DNA of 64,000 nucleotides from NCBI RefSeq assembly GCF_000214375.1, contig NC_015578.1, forward strand, positions 682,001-746,000, read 5' to 3'. Below the pieces are notes generated by a model, which did no database searches, was not told the origin of the DNA, and saw only the letters and a list, made by a program, of their open reading frames with translations. A program made the position numbers and the translations under genes. This DNA is from Treponema primitia ZAS-2 (GTDB lineage: Bacteria > Spirochaetota > Spirochaetia > Treponematales > Breznakiellaceae). Shown piece by piece: positions 8,187 through 16,400 of this stretch (the first letter of the stretch is position 1; every line of letters starts with the position of its first letter).

Positions 8187-8240
8187 GTTTCCGGGCTTAG
8201 GCCCGGGAAACGGCTCCCCCGCCCCTTAGGCGGGGGGGAG
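8187..8240. terminator. Tandem GC-rich hairpins between convergent genes
   Basis: GTTTCCGGGC-TTAG-GCCCGGGAAAC (8187-8211, one bulged base) is followed by CTCCCCCGCC-CCTTA-GGCGGGGGGGAG (8214-8240). Both stems are very stable but lack T-runs. They sit exactly between the plus-strand lipoprotein gene and the minus-strand hicA, so a bidirectional transcription block is likely. Confidence 0.5.
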
Positions 8241-8255
8241 GGACGAGGTCTTAAA

Positions 8256-8429
8256 TTATGACAAATTCCTTATAATGCTCCTGGCTACATATTCCTTTAT
8301 TTCATTATGCCGGGGAACAGCAGATTGTTTTCCGGTTTTTGGCTGCCGGTAAACGTCATGGCCTCCGCCATGACGCACAAATTGAGCCCCGTTCTTGCTT
8401 ATGGCGCTGATTAAATCTACCCGTTTCAT
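8256..8429 (-). CDS. hicA: HicA-type mRNA interferase toxin
   Basis: 57 residues: starts MKRVDLISAISKNGAQFVRH and continues GGGHDVYRQPKTGKQSAVPR. The HicA double-stranded-RNA-binding fold has a catalytic His in the G-H pair before the strand that leads to the P-H/R-H motif; both H24 (GGGHD) and PRH are present. HicA cleaves mRNA and tmRNA independently of ribosomes. Its ATG overlaps the hicB stop by four bases (ATGA), so the two are translationally coupled. Order is antitoxin first, toxin second. Very short genes like this are easily missed in annotation. Confidence 0.85.
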   Translation of the reverse strand: MKRVDLISAISKNGAQFVRHGGGHDVYRQPKTGKQSAVPRHNEIKEYVARSIIRNLS

Positions 8430-8602
8430 GCAATAAATAATTTTGCTTTATGGTATTTAGAAAGTTCCAGGCAATCATATAGATCTTTGAGCATATCTTC
8501 TAATTCCTCAAGGGTCTGACCCTGGGTTGGGTGATCGGGGAAATCATCAAAATACCCAATATACCACCCATCCTCTTGCCAATAGGTGTATTGTTTTTCC
8601 AT
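8426..8602 (-). CDS. hicB: HicB-type antitoxin, short form
   Basis: 58 residues: MEKQYTYWQEDGWYIGYFDD, then FPDHPTQGQTLEELEDMLKD and a C-terminal KLFIA. This is the partially degraded RNase-H-like HicB fold with the G.T.EEL...L.D motif. The usual C-terminal ribbon-helix-helix or HTH extension is missing, so DNA binding may need the complex or another factor. AGGAGG lies 6 nt before the ATG. It is first in the hicBA operon, behind its own promoter. Confidence 0.85.
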   Translation of the reverse strand: MEKQYTYWQEDGWYIGYFDDFPDHPTQGQTLEELEDMLKDLYDCLELSKYHKAKLFIA

Positions 8603-8629
8603 TGCAGCCCTCCTGCTCGATTATAGCTA

Positions 8630-8658
8630 AGTATACCCTCTGATACATCAATAGTCAA
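8630..8658 (-). promoter_or_regulatory. Sigma-70 promoter of hicBA
   Basis: On the minus strand TTGACT (8653-8658), 17 nt, TATACT (8630-8635). It lies 28 bp upstream of the hicB start, with a second TATAAT-like box at 8620-8625. Confidence 0.7.
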
Positions 8659-8793
8659 AGGCGTCGTGGCCCCTTGCATTTTCGATAAAAGGCCCCTCAT
8701 AGCCCTGATCGTTGACAAGCTCATTTGGCGGAGTTGAAAAAAAGGCCTTATCCGGGATATACTGAACAAAATCTTTTGTATGGATGGAGCCCT

Positions 8794-10044
8794 ATGAACC
8801 AGGCCCTAGAGAACCTTAAAACCCGCGGACTTTTCCAGCAGTGCACCGACCCGGATGCCCTTTCCCGTCTGATGGACGCCGGTCCGGTAACTTTTTACGT
8901 GGGCTGCGATCCCACGGGCCCCAGTCTGCACATCGGCCATATGGTGCCGTTTTTTGCGTTCCGCCACCTTATGGCAGCGGGGCACAAGGGTATAGCCCTC
9001 ATCGGCGGGGGGACTGCCCGGATCGGGGACCCCTCGGGGAAGACCGAGATGCGGAAGATGCTGAGCTACGAGCAGCTCGACGCCAACGCCGCCTGCATCG
9101 CCGCCCAACTGGACAAGTTCCTGGGCTTCGACGGGGACAGAGCTCGGACGGCGAACAACAAGGACTGGCTGGCGGACCTGAACTACATCGACTTTCTCCG
9201 GGAAATCGGCAGCCACTTTTCGGTGAACCGTATGCTCAGTTTTGAAGCCTACAAAATGCGCATGGAGACCGGGCTTTCCTTCATCGAATTCAACTACCAG
9301 CTCCTCCAAAGTTACGACTTCCTGGAACTGTACCGCCGCCACGGCAACCGCCTCCAGATAGGCGGCGACGACCAATGGGGCAACATCGTGGCAGGCGCGG
9401 ACCTAATCCGCCGTATCGAAGGCGCCGAAGTCTTCGGCATGACCTTCCCCCTGGTAACCACCGCGGACGGTAAAAAGATGGGCAAAACCGAAAAAGGCGC
9501 CATCTTCCTGGATCCGGCCATCACCAGTCCTTACGAATTTTTCCAATACTGGCGCAATGTCCAGGACGCCGACCTCCGCCGCTTCCTCCTGATGTTCACC
9601 TTCCTCCCGGTAGGAGAGATTGACACCATCACCGCCCCGGGCAAGAACCCCAACGAAGGCAAAGAGCGCCTGGCTTGGGAAGTAACCGCCCTGATCCATG
9701 GCAATGATGAAGCCGACAAAGCCCTCTCCGGCGCTAAGGCCGCCTTTGGGGGGGAGGGCGGGGACAAATCCGCCATGCCCAGCGCAGCTCTGTCCCTGGC
9801 AAAGTTCCAGGCCGGTTACAACGTGGTGGACCTTTTCACCGATGCAGGCTTGACCCCCACCAAAAGCGAAGCCCGCCGCCTGGTCCAGCAAGGCGGCGCC
9901 TTCGTGTCCGCCAGCGGCGACACGGCTTCGCTGGCCGCCATCACTGACGTAGCCGCCCTGATTGGGGCTGACGCCCTGGACGGCGACGGGGAACTGGTGC
10001 TCCGAGCGGGGAAAAAGCGGTTTTGCCGGGTAACCACCCGGTAG
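8794..10044 (+). CDS. tyrS: Tyrosyl-tRNA synthetase
   Basis: 416 residues from ATG 8794 (ATGGAGCC upstream; the family N-terminus starts here rather than at the further upstream in-frame codon). Class I synthetase that charges tRNA-Tyr. The HIGH motif is SLHIGHMVPF, the signature YVGCDPTGPS precedes it, the tyrosine-binding region includes FNYQLLQSYDF and GGDDQWGNI, and the KMSKS motif is KMGKTEKG. A C-terminal S4-type RNA-binding domain follows (EARRLVQQGGAFVSASG). Two copies of the dispersed 11-mer are translated within it: one as GDRA after LGFD, and one as ALSL in a Gly/Asp-rich linker before the S4 domain. Confidence 0.97.
   Translation: MNQALENLKTRGLFQQCTDPDALSRLMDAGPVTFYVGCDPTGPSLHIGHMVPFFAFRHLMAAGHKGIALIGGGTARIGDPSGKTEMRKMLSYEQLDANAACIAAQLDKFLGFDGDRARTANNKDWLADLNYIDFLREIGSHFSVNRMLSFEAYKMRMETGLSFIEFNYQLLQSYDFLELYRRHGNRLQIGGDDQWGNIVAGADLIRRIEGAEVFGMTFPLVTTADGKKMGKTEKGAIFLDPAITSPYEFFQYWRNVQDADLRRFLLMFTFLPVGEIDTITAPGKNPNEGKERLAWEVTALIHGNDEADKALSGAKAAFGGEGGDKSAMPSAALSLAKFQAGYNVVDLFTDAGLTPTKSEARRLVQQGGAFVSASGDTASLAAITDVAALIGADALDGDGELVLRAGKKRFCRVTTR
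9133..9144 (+). repeat. Dispersed 12-mer GGGGACAGAGCT in tyrS (1)
   Basis: Encodes the GDRA peptide in a surface loop of the catalytic domain of tyrosyl-tRNA synthetase. Confidence 0.7.
9786..9796 (-). repeat. Dispersed 11-mer in tyrS (2), opposite orientation
   Basis: The plus strand reads AGCTCTGTCCC, translated as ALSL in the linker between catalytic and S4 domains. Confidence 0.7.
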
Positions 10045-10148
10045 GGGGCCAAGCCCTGTCGCTCCTCTGAAGCCTAAGTCTCTGTTGGCGCCGTTTATAC
10101 TTTGCTGGTGACGTTCTGAGTCCCGCCGGTGACGCTTGAGGCCCGGCC

Positions 10149-11768
10149 TTATCCCTCATCCTTCTTGCCCCGTTTTTGTCTCAGCAGGGCCACCACCGCC
10201 CCCAGGTGGGGGTCGCCGGTCAGTGTCAGGAGGAGGAGGCCTACTGCCCCGAACAGGGCGGCGTTGATGGCCAGGGGGGCGCCGTAGGCGAGAATGCGGC
10301 CATGGCCGGTGAAACTGGGGAGCTGGGGGGACAGAGCTAAAACAGGTAGGGCGGCGATGCAGGAAAAGAGGATCAGTTTGGCGGCGTAGAGCAGGGCGGA
10401 GCGGAGGGTTTTGCCCAGGGTAATGTAGGGGTTGCGGCGAAGGAAGACCAGGAGGAGTACCGTGTTGACTGCGCTGGCCAGGGACAGAGCTAAAGCAATG
10501 CCAGCGCCCCGGAATGGGCCGACCAGGAGCGTTGCCAGGGCTATGTTCACCCCAAAGGAGATGATCCCCGCCAGGGTGGGTGATTTAGAATCGCTCTGGG
10601 CGTAGAAAGCCGGAGCCAGGATGCGGTTCAGGGCTATAAAGAAGAGTCCCGGCATGTGGAAGCTGAAGGCGGACATGGTGAGGGCCACGGATTGTTCATT
10701 GAAACTGCGGCTCTGGAAGAGGAGCCGTATCAGGGTTTCGCCCTGGGCCAGGGAAAAAAAGGTGATGGGGATGGTGATCAGGGCGATGATGTTCATGGCC
10801 GAGATCAGCCGGTCATTGTAGAGTGCCCATTGGGCGGATTTGGCGTATTCCGCCAGGTCCGGCAGGAGCACCGTGCCCAGGGACACCGCAAAGACCCCCA
10901 GGATCAGTTCCTGAAGCCTCAGGGAGTATTGAAGGCTTGAAACCACCCCCGCCCCGGCATTTCCTGCCAGGGCAGTGGATACCAGATCGTTGAGCTGGTA
11001 GGCTGCCATACCAATGATGGTGGGGCCGATGAGCTTTAGTACCTTCCGGGTGCCGGGGTGCTTGAAGGCCCGTTTCAGGCCGGTGAAAAAAAAGCGGAAA
11101 CCCTTCTGCAGCACAAAGGGAAGCTGGATGGCAGCCTCTAAAACCCCCCCCGCAAGAATGCCGATTGCCATGGCCCGGGCGGGGTTGGCGGTAAAACGGC
11201 TTAGCCCGTAGGCGCAGAGTATGGTGACCAGGTTGAGCAGTATGGGCGCCAGCCCCGAGGGGGCAAATATCCGGACACTGTTCAGGATGCCCTGAAAAAA
11301 GGCTGCCAGGGAAATAAAAGCCAGAAAGGGGAACATGAGCCGGGTGAGGAAGACGGTCTCGTTATATTCCTCCATGCCAAAAACAGACACCACCAGGGGG
11401 GTCACCAGGATGCCTGCAATCACCGCCAGGGTCACGAAGAAGGTCAAAAAGGTGAAGATGCAGGAGAGGAACTCCCGGATTTGGGCGTGACCTGCGGCTT
11501 CAACGCCACCGTCCCCATTGCCGGATGCCAAGAGGTATTCCTTGAAGGTGGGGATGAAGGCCACGGCGATGGAGCCTTCGGCAAAGAGCCGGCGGAAGAG
11601 GTTGGGGATCATGAAGGCTACGGAAAAGGCGTCGGACAGGGCGCTGGTACCCAGGAGGCTGGCCTTGGCCATTTCCCGCAGGAGGCCGAGGATGCGGGAA
11701 CCCAGGGTGAGAAGGGACAGAGCTGAACCGTGACGGAGCAGGGACCGGGCGGAGCTGGGCATGGGCAT
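10149..11768 (-). CDS. murJ: Lipid II flippase MurJ (MviN)
   Basis: 539 residues with about 14 hydrophobic segments, the usual size for MurJ, the inner-membrane flippase that moves lipid-linked peptidoglycan precursors. The N-terminal signature LTLGSRILGLLREMAKASLL and the SDAFSVAFMIPNLFRRLFAEG motif (with the functionally important arginines) are intact. A variable loop around residues 80-95 is Gly-rich. It is convergent with tyrS. The start is not marked by a clear ribosome-binding site; MPMPSS or the second Met are both possible. Three copies of the dispersed 11-mer lie in the gene (10327, 10480, 11714). Confidence 0.95.
   Translation of the reverse strand: MPMPSSARSLLRHGSALSLLTLGSRILGLLREMAKASLLGTSALSDAFSVAFMIPNLFRRLFAEGSIAVAFIPTFKEYLLASGNGDGGVEAAGHAQIREFLSCIFTFLTFFVTLAVIAGILVTPLVVSVFGMEEYNETVFLTRLMFPFLAFISLAAFFQGILNSVRIFAPSGLAPILLNLVTILCAYGLSRFTANPARAMAIGILAGGVLEAAIQLPFVLQKGFRFFFTGLKRAFKHPGTRKVLKLIGPTIIGMAAYQLNDLVSTALAGNAGAGVVSSLQYSLRLQELILGVFAVSLGTVLLPDLAEYAKSAQWALYNDRLISAMNIIALITIPITFFSLAQGETLIRLLFQSRSFNEQSVALTMSAFSFHMPGLFFIALNRILAPAFYAQSDSKSPTLAGIISFGVNIALATLLVGPFRGAGIALALSLASAVNTVLLLVFLRRNPYITLGKTLRSALLYAAKLILFSCIAALPVLALSPQLPSFTGHGRILAYGAPLAINAALFGAVGLLLLTLTGDPHLGAVVALLRQKRGKKDEG
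10327..10338 (+). repeat. Dispersed 12-mer in murJ (1)
   Basis: GGGGACAGAGCT on the plus strand, antisense to murJ, where it is read in frame as LALSP. Confidence 0.7.
10480..10491 (+). repeat. Dispersed 11-mer in murJ (2)
   Basis: AGGGACAGAGCT; read from the murJ strand as LALSLA inside a hydrophobic segment. Confidence 0.7.
11714..11724 (+). repeat. Dispersed 11-mer in murJ (3)
   Basis: GGGACAGAGCT near the murJ start, read as SALSLL at the beginning of the first transmembrane helix. Confidence 0.7.
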
Positions 11769-11866
11769 AGCTTAGCGCGTTAGCACGGCTTCTGCAATGC
11801 TGGGTTTTTACGTTGTCCAGTCCTCAAGCGCTCAAATTACTGTACCCTGCGGCATATCTCCGGAGC

Positions 11867-13348
11867 TTACAGGGTCTTGATTATCGCCTCCGCCGCAGCC
11901 TTGCCGTCGTCGATGGCCCGGACTACCAGGCTTGCGCCGTTCCGGGAATCACCGGCGGCCCAGACCTTGGGGTTGGAGGTGTGGAAGCTGCCCTTGGTGC
12001 GGATATTGCCCCGCTCGTCGAGTTCTAGCTCGAAGTCGGCTACTGCGCCGTTTTGTACCACGTGGGTAAAGCCCATGGCGAGGAGTACCAGGTCTGCGCC
12101 TATCTCAAAATCCGAGCCGGGTACCTCGGTCATCACCTGGCGGCCGTCTTTTTCGGCCCAGTCCACCCGGCAGGCCTGGATGGCTTCCACTTTGTTATTA
12201 CGCCCCACAAAGGCTTTTGTGTTGACCGACCAAAGCCGTTCACCGCCCTCCAGGTGGGAGCTTGAGGTTTTGAGGACCTTGGGCCACAGAGGCCAGGGTT
12301 CGGCGTCGGATCGGTGTTCAGGCGGCTTGGGGAGTACTTCTATCTGGGTGACCCGCATGGCGCCCTGGCGGTTGGCGGTGCCCACGCAGTCTGAGCCGGT
12401 GTCGCCGCCGCCTATGACTACCACCCGTTTGCCGTAGGCGGTGATGGGCTCAAGGCCCGTGTTTTCGCCCCCCAGGATGCGGTTCTGGAGGGAGAGAAAA
12501 TCCAGAGCCTGGACTATGCCGGAATTTTCCCGGCCCGGCAGTTTCACGTCCCGGGGTTCCCTGGCGCCTATGGTGAGGAGCACCAGGTCGTAGGAGGATT
12601 CGAGCTCCTTGGCAGAGATGAGTTTGCCTTCGCCGCCTTCGCCGTCTGCGCCTTTTGCGCCGAAGCCGTAGCGGGCGGAACCGATACGGGCGCCGGTTCT
12701 GAACTCGACCCCCTCGGCTTCCATGATGCTGACCCGCCGGTCAATAAAACTTTTGTCCAGTTTGAAGTCCGGGATGCCGTAGCGGAGGTAGCCCCCCAGT
12801 TTTTGTGCGCCTTCGTACACAGTGACGGAAAAGCCTGCGCGGTTGAGGAAGTAGGCGGCAGAAAGCCCCGCAGGGCCGGCGCCGACCACGGCGACTTTTT
12901 TCCCGTTCCGCATCCGGGGGGGCCGGGGGACCACCAGTCCCAAGTCGTAGGCTTTTTCGATGATCGCAAGCTCGTTCTGCCTGATGGTGACAGGCTCGTC
13001 GTTAGCGCCCAGGACGCAGGAGGCTTCGCACAGGGCGGGGCATACCCGGCCGGTGAATTCCGGAAAGGGGTTTATGTATTCCAGGGCGGCCCATGCGCCG
13101 GCCCAGTCATTGCGGTAGAGCCGGTCTTGCCATTCGGGCATGACGTTGGATACCGGACAGGCCCAGTGGCAGAAGGGGACCCCGCAGTCCATACAACGGG
13201 CTGCCTGCTGTCGGCGCTCGTCGTCGGAAAGCAGTATTTCTACTTCGCTGTAATCGTTAACTCGTTCTTCTACAGGCCGGTAGCCGGAAACCTTCCGCTT
13301 TATCTTCAAAAATCCCTTTGGATCGCCCATACATTCCTCTCTTATCAA
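11867..13348 (-). CDS. gltD: Glutamate synthase small subunit (NADPH-dependent GOGAT beta chain)
   Basis: 493 residues. It feeds electrons from NAD(P)H through FAD and 4Fe-4S clusters to the large subunit, which makes glutamate from 2-oxoglutarate and glutamine. Seen: N-terminal cysteine clusters CMDCGVPFCHWACP and CPALCEASC, the FAD-binding GAGPAGLSAAYFLNRAG, and the second nucleotide-binding GGGDTGSDCVG. A short insert (about residues 228-240, rich in Gly/Glu) is specific to this protein. It lies 122 bp downstream of gltB with a repeated hairpin between, so it is probably cotranscribed. Confidence 0.95.
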   Translation of the reverse strand: MIREECMGDPKGFLKIKRKVSGYRPVEERVNDYSEVEILLSDDERRQQAARCMDCGVPFCHWACPVSNVMPEWQDRLYRNDWAGAWAALEYINPFPEFTGRVCPALCEASCVLGANDEPVTIRQNELAIIEKAYDLGLVVPRPPRMRNGKKVAVVGAGPAGLSAAYFLNRAGFSVTVYEGAQKLGGYLRYGIPDFKLDKSFIDRRVSIMEAEGVEFRTGARIGSARYGFGAKGADGEGGEGKLISAKELESSYDLVLLTIGAREPRDVKLPGRENSGIVQALDFLSLQNRILGGENTGLEPITAYGKRVVVIGGGDTGSDCVGTANRQGAMRVTQIEVLPKPPEHRSDAEPWPLWPKVLKTSSSHLEGGERLWSVNTKAFVGRNNKVEAIQACRVDWAEKDGRQVMTEVPGSDFEIGADLVLLAMGFTHVVQNGAVADFELELDERGNIRTKGSFHTSNPKVWAAGDSRNGASLVVRAIDDGKAAAEAIIKTL

Positions 13349-13358
13349 TAAAACTGTC

Positions 13359-13442
13359 GGAGTTTTTTCAAGGTAAAAACTCCATTGTAAAAATAAACGT
13401 AGTTCAATAAATCTTCTGGAATTTTTTTAAGGTAAAAACTCC
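13359..13442. repeat. Duplicated hairpin between gltB and gltD
   Basis: Two imperfect copies, about 60 bp apart, of a unit containing GGAGTTTTT-(7 nt)-AAAAACTCC (13359-13383) and GGAATTTTT...AAAAACTCC (13418-13442), each followed by a similar AT-rich stretch (AATAAACGTAG / ATTAAACGCAG). Both can fold in either strand. They may attenuate or process the gltB-gltD message. Confidence 0.6.
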
Positions 13443-13470
13443 ATTATAAAAATTAAACGCAGCTTAATTT

Positions 13471-16400
13471 TTATACACGTTCCGAAATTTCTTCCCGTTC
13501 CCGGATATCGTAGAGTTTCCGGTCCAGTTCCGCCAGCTTCATCTGCTGGAGGGCCATCTTGTATTCCACCGGAAGCACCTTTACGAACTTGGGCTTGTAC
13601 TCGGCCCAGTTGTCCAGAATGTTTTTGGCATAGGCCGATCCGGTCCAGTAGATATGCTGTTCAATATGCTGCTTAACAAAGCTCTCGTCCTCTTCGTTAT
13701 CAAGGCCGGAAAGCTCTACCATTCCCTTATTGAGGAAGTACTCGAAGTCGCCTTTCCGGTCCAGCACATAGGCTATGCCCCCGGACATACCGGCGCCGAA
13801 GTTGCGGCCCACGGTTCCCAGGACGATGAGACGGCCCCCGGTCATATATTCTGCGGCATGATCCCCCGCACCTTCCACCACTGCGGTGGCCCCGGAATTC
13901 CGCACGCAAAAACGCTCCCCGGCCACCCCTGCGGCGTACAGTTCCCCGGAAGTGGCGCCGTAGAGCACCGTATTCCCGATGATGATGTTCTCGCTGGTTT
14001 CAAAAGTCGATCCAGGAGGAGGGGCCACCACGATGCGGCCACCCGAAAGGCCTTTGCCCAGGTAGTCGTTGGAGTCCCCGGCCAGGCGGAAGGTGATCCC
14101 CTTGGCAAGGAAGGCGCCGAAACTCTGGCCGGCGGAACCGGTGAAGTCCACGGTAACAAAATTCTCAGGTAGGCCCTGGCCGCCGAAACGTTTGGATACT
14201 TCGTAGGAGAGCATGGCACCTACTGCCCGGTCGGTGTTGCGCACCGGCAGGGAAAGGGCGGCGGGAATTTTTTTATCCAGGGCGGAGAAACATTTTTCGA
14301 TAAGCTGGCGGTCCAGGACTTTGCCGATATTGTGGACCTGGTCCTGCACGCAGCGCCGTTCCTGGCCGCCGGGTATAAAGGCCGGGCCTTCGGGTTTGTA
14401 GAGCAGGGCTGAAAGGTCCACCCCGGCGGATTTTGCCTTGCCGCTCTTCCGTTCCACCAGTAAATCTGCGCGACCCACCAGGTCGTCAAATTTTCTGATC
14501 CCCACAGAGGCCATGATCTCCCGGACTTCTTCGGCGATGAACCGGAAGAAGTTGATCAGGTACTCGGGTTTGCCGGTGAAGCGTTTCCGCAATTCCGGGT
14601 CCTGGGTGGCCACTCCCATGGGACAGGTGTTTTCGTGGCACTTGCGCATCATTACGCAGCCCATGTTGATCAGGGTGGATGTGCCGAAACCGAATTCTTC
14701 GGCCCCCAGCATTCCTGCGATCACCACATCCCGGCCGGTTTTAAGCTGGCCGTCGGTCATGAGGCGGACCCGGCCCCGGAGACCGTTCTTTACCAGCACC
14801 TGGTTGGTCTCCGAAAGACCCAGCTCCCAGGGGAGGCCTGCGTGGCGTATGCTGCTCTGGGGGCTGGCCCCGGTGCCGCCATCGTAGCCTGAGATGAGGA
14901 TATTGTCCGCATGGGCCTTGGCAACCCCGGCGGCAACGGTTCCCACCCCGGATTCGGATACCAGTTTGACGCTGATCCGGGCCTGGGGGTTGGCGTTTTT
15001 CAAATCGAAGATAAGTTCAGCCAAATCTTCTATAGAATAAATGTCGTGATGGGGGGGCGGGCTGATCAGGGTAACCCCGGCGGTGGAATGCCGGACCTTG
15101 GCAATCATGGCGTCCACCTTATGCCCCGGGAGCTGGCCTCCCTCGCCGGGCTTGGCGCCCTGGGCGATTTTGATCTGGATCTCCTCGGCATTGGCCAGGT
15201 ACTCGCTGGTCACCCCGAAGCGGGCTGAGGCTACCTGCTTGATGGCGCTCCGCAGCCAGGAGCCGTCGGACCTGACCGCAAAACGTTCCGGGCTTTCCCC
15301 GCCCTCACCGGAGTTGGATCGGCCGTGGATGGAGTTCATTGCCCTGGCTACGGTTTCGTGGGCTTCCCGGGAAATGGACCCAAAGGACATGGCCCCAGTG
15401 GTGAAGCGCCGCATGAGGGTTTCCACGCTCTCCACTTCCTCCAGGGGAACCGGAGCCGCAGGCCCGTCCTTCACGGTACCCGGCGCGGCAAAGTCCAGAA
15501 GGCCCCGGATGACATGGGGGCTTTGGTTCAGTTTATTTGTCAGGGTGGAAAATTCCTTGAATTTCTTATAATCCCCGGTACGGGTGGCCCACTGGAGCAG
15601 GTAGATGCTTTCAGGGTTCCAGGCGTGCTTTTCCCCGAATTTCCGCCAGCGGTACTGGCCATCCCCATTCAGGAGATAATCCACCCCCTGGGGCCAGTCC
15701 CCGGTTTTGATAAAGGCTTTCCGGGCTTCCCGATAATGGTCCAGAACCTCCCCTTCCAGCTCGGCAAAGCCCGCGCCGCCTATACGGCTGGGGGTGCCCC
15801 GGAAACAGGTGTCTATCACTTCCGGGCCCAGCCCTATGGCTTCGAATATCTGGGATCCCCGGTAGGACCGGAGGGTGCTGGTGCCCATTTTGGACATCAC
15901 CTTGAGCATGGCCTTGTTAAGCCCCTTGATGTAGTGCTTCTTTGCCTCCGGGAAAGACCCGGCCCGTTTTCCGTCCGGCCCGGCGCTTATGGCGGCCAGG
16001 GAGGCCAATGCGCCGTAGGGGACCACCAGGTCTGCGCCGTAGCCGAAGAGCAGGGCAAAGTGCATGGGCTCCCGGGGCTCCATGGATTCTGAAATAATCG
16101 ACAGATGCATACGCTGCCCCGCCCGGATAAGGCCGTGGTGTACTGCCCCCACCGCCAGCAAGGCTGGAATGGCGCAGCGACCGGTCTTGGCGGCCCCCGA
16201 AGGGACAGCTTCCGGGGACAGAGCTCCCCGGTCAGAGAGGATCAGCAGGGACACCCCGTCCTTCACCGCCTTGATTGCCTCCGCAATCAGATTATCCAGG
16301 GCCGGTTTCAACAGTTGTCGCGAAACCTTTCCCGTTTCCAGTTCCGAATTTTTCACTTCAAAGGTGGCGTCCAGTATCCGGGACTTGAAATCCACCGGGT

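Noticed and set aside
8500-8769. 89-codon minus-strand frame upstream of tyrS
   Set aside because: It runs in another frame across hicB and its promoter; hicB has clear family motifs and a better ribosome-binding site.
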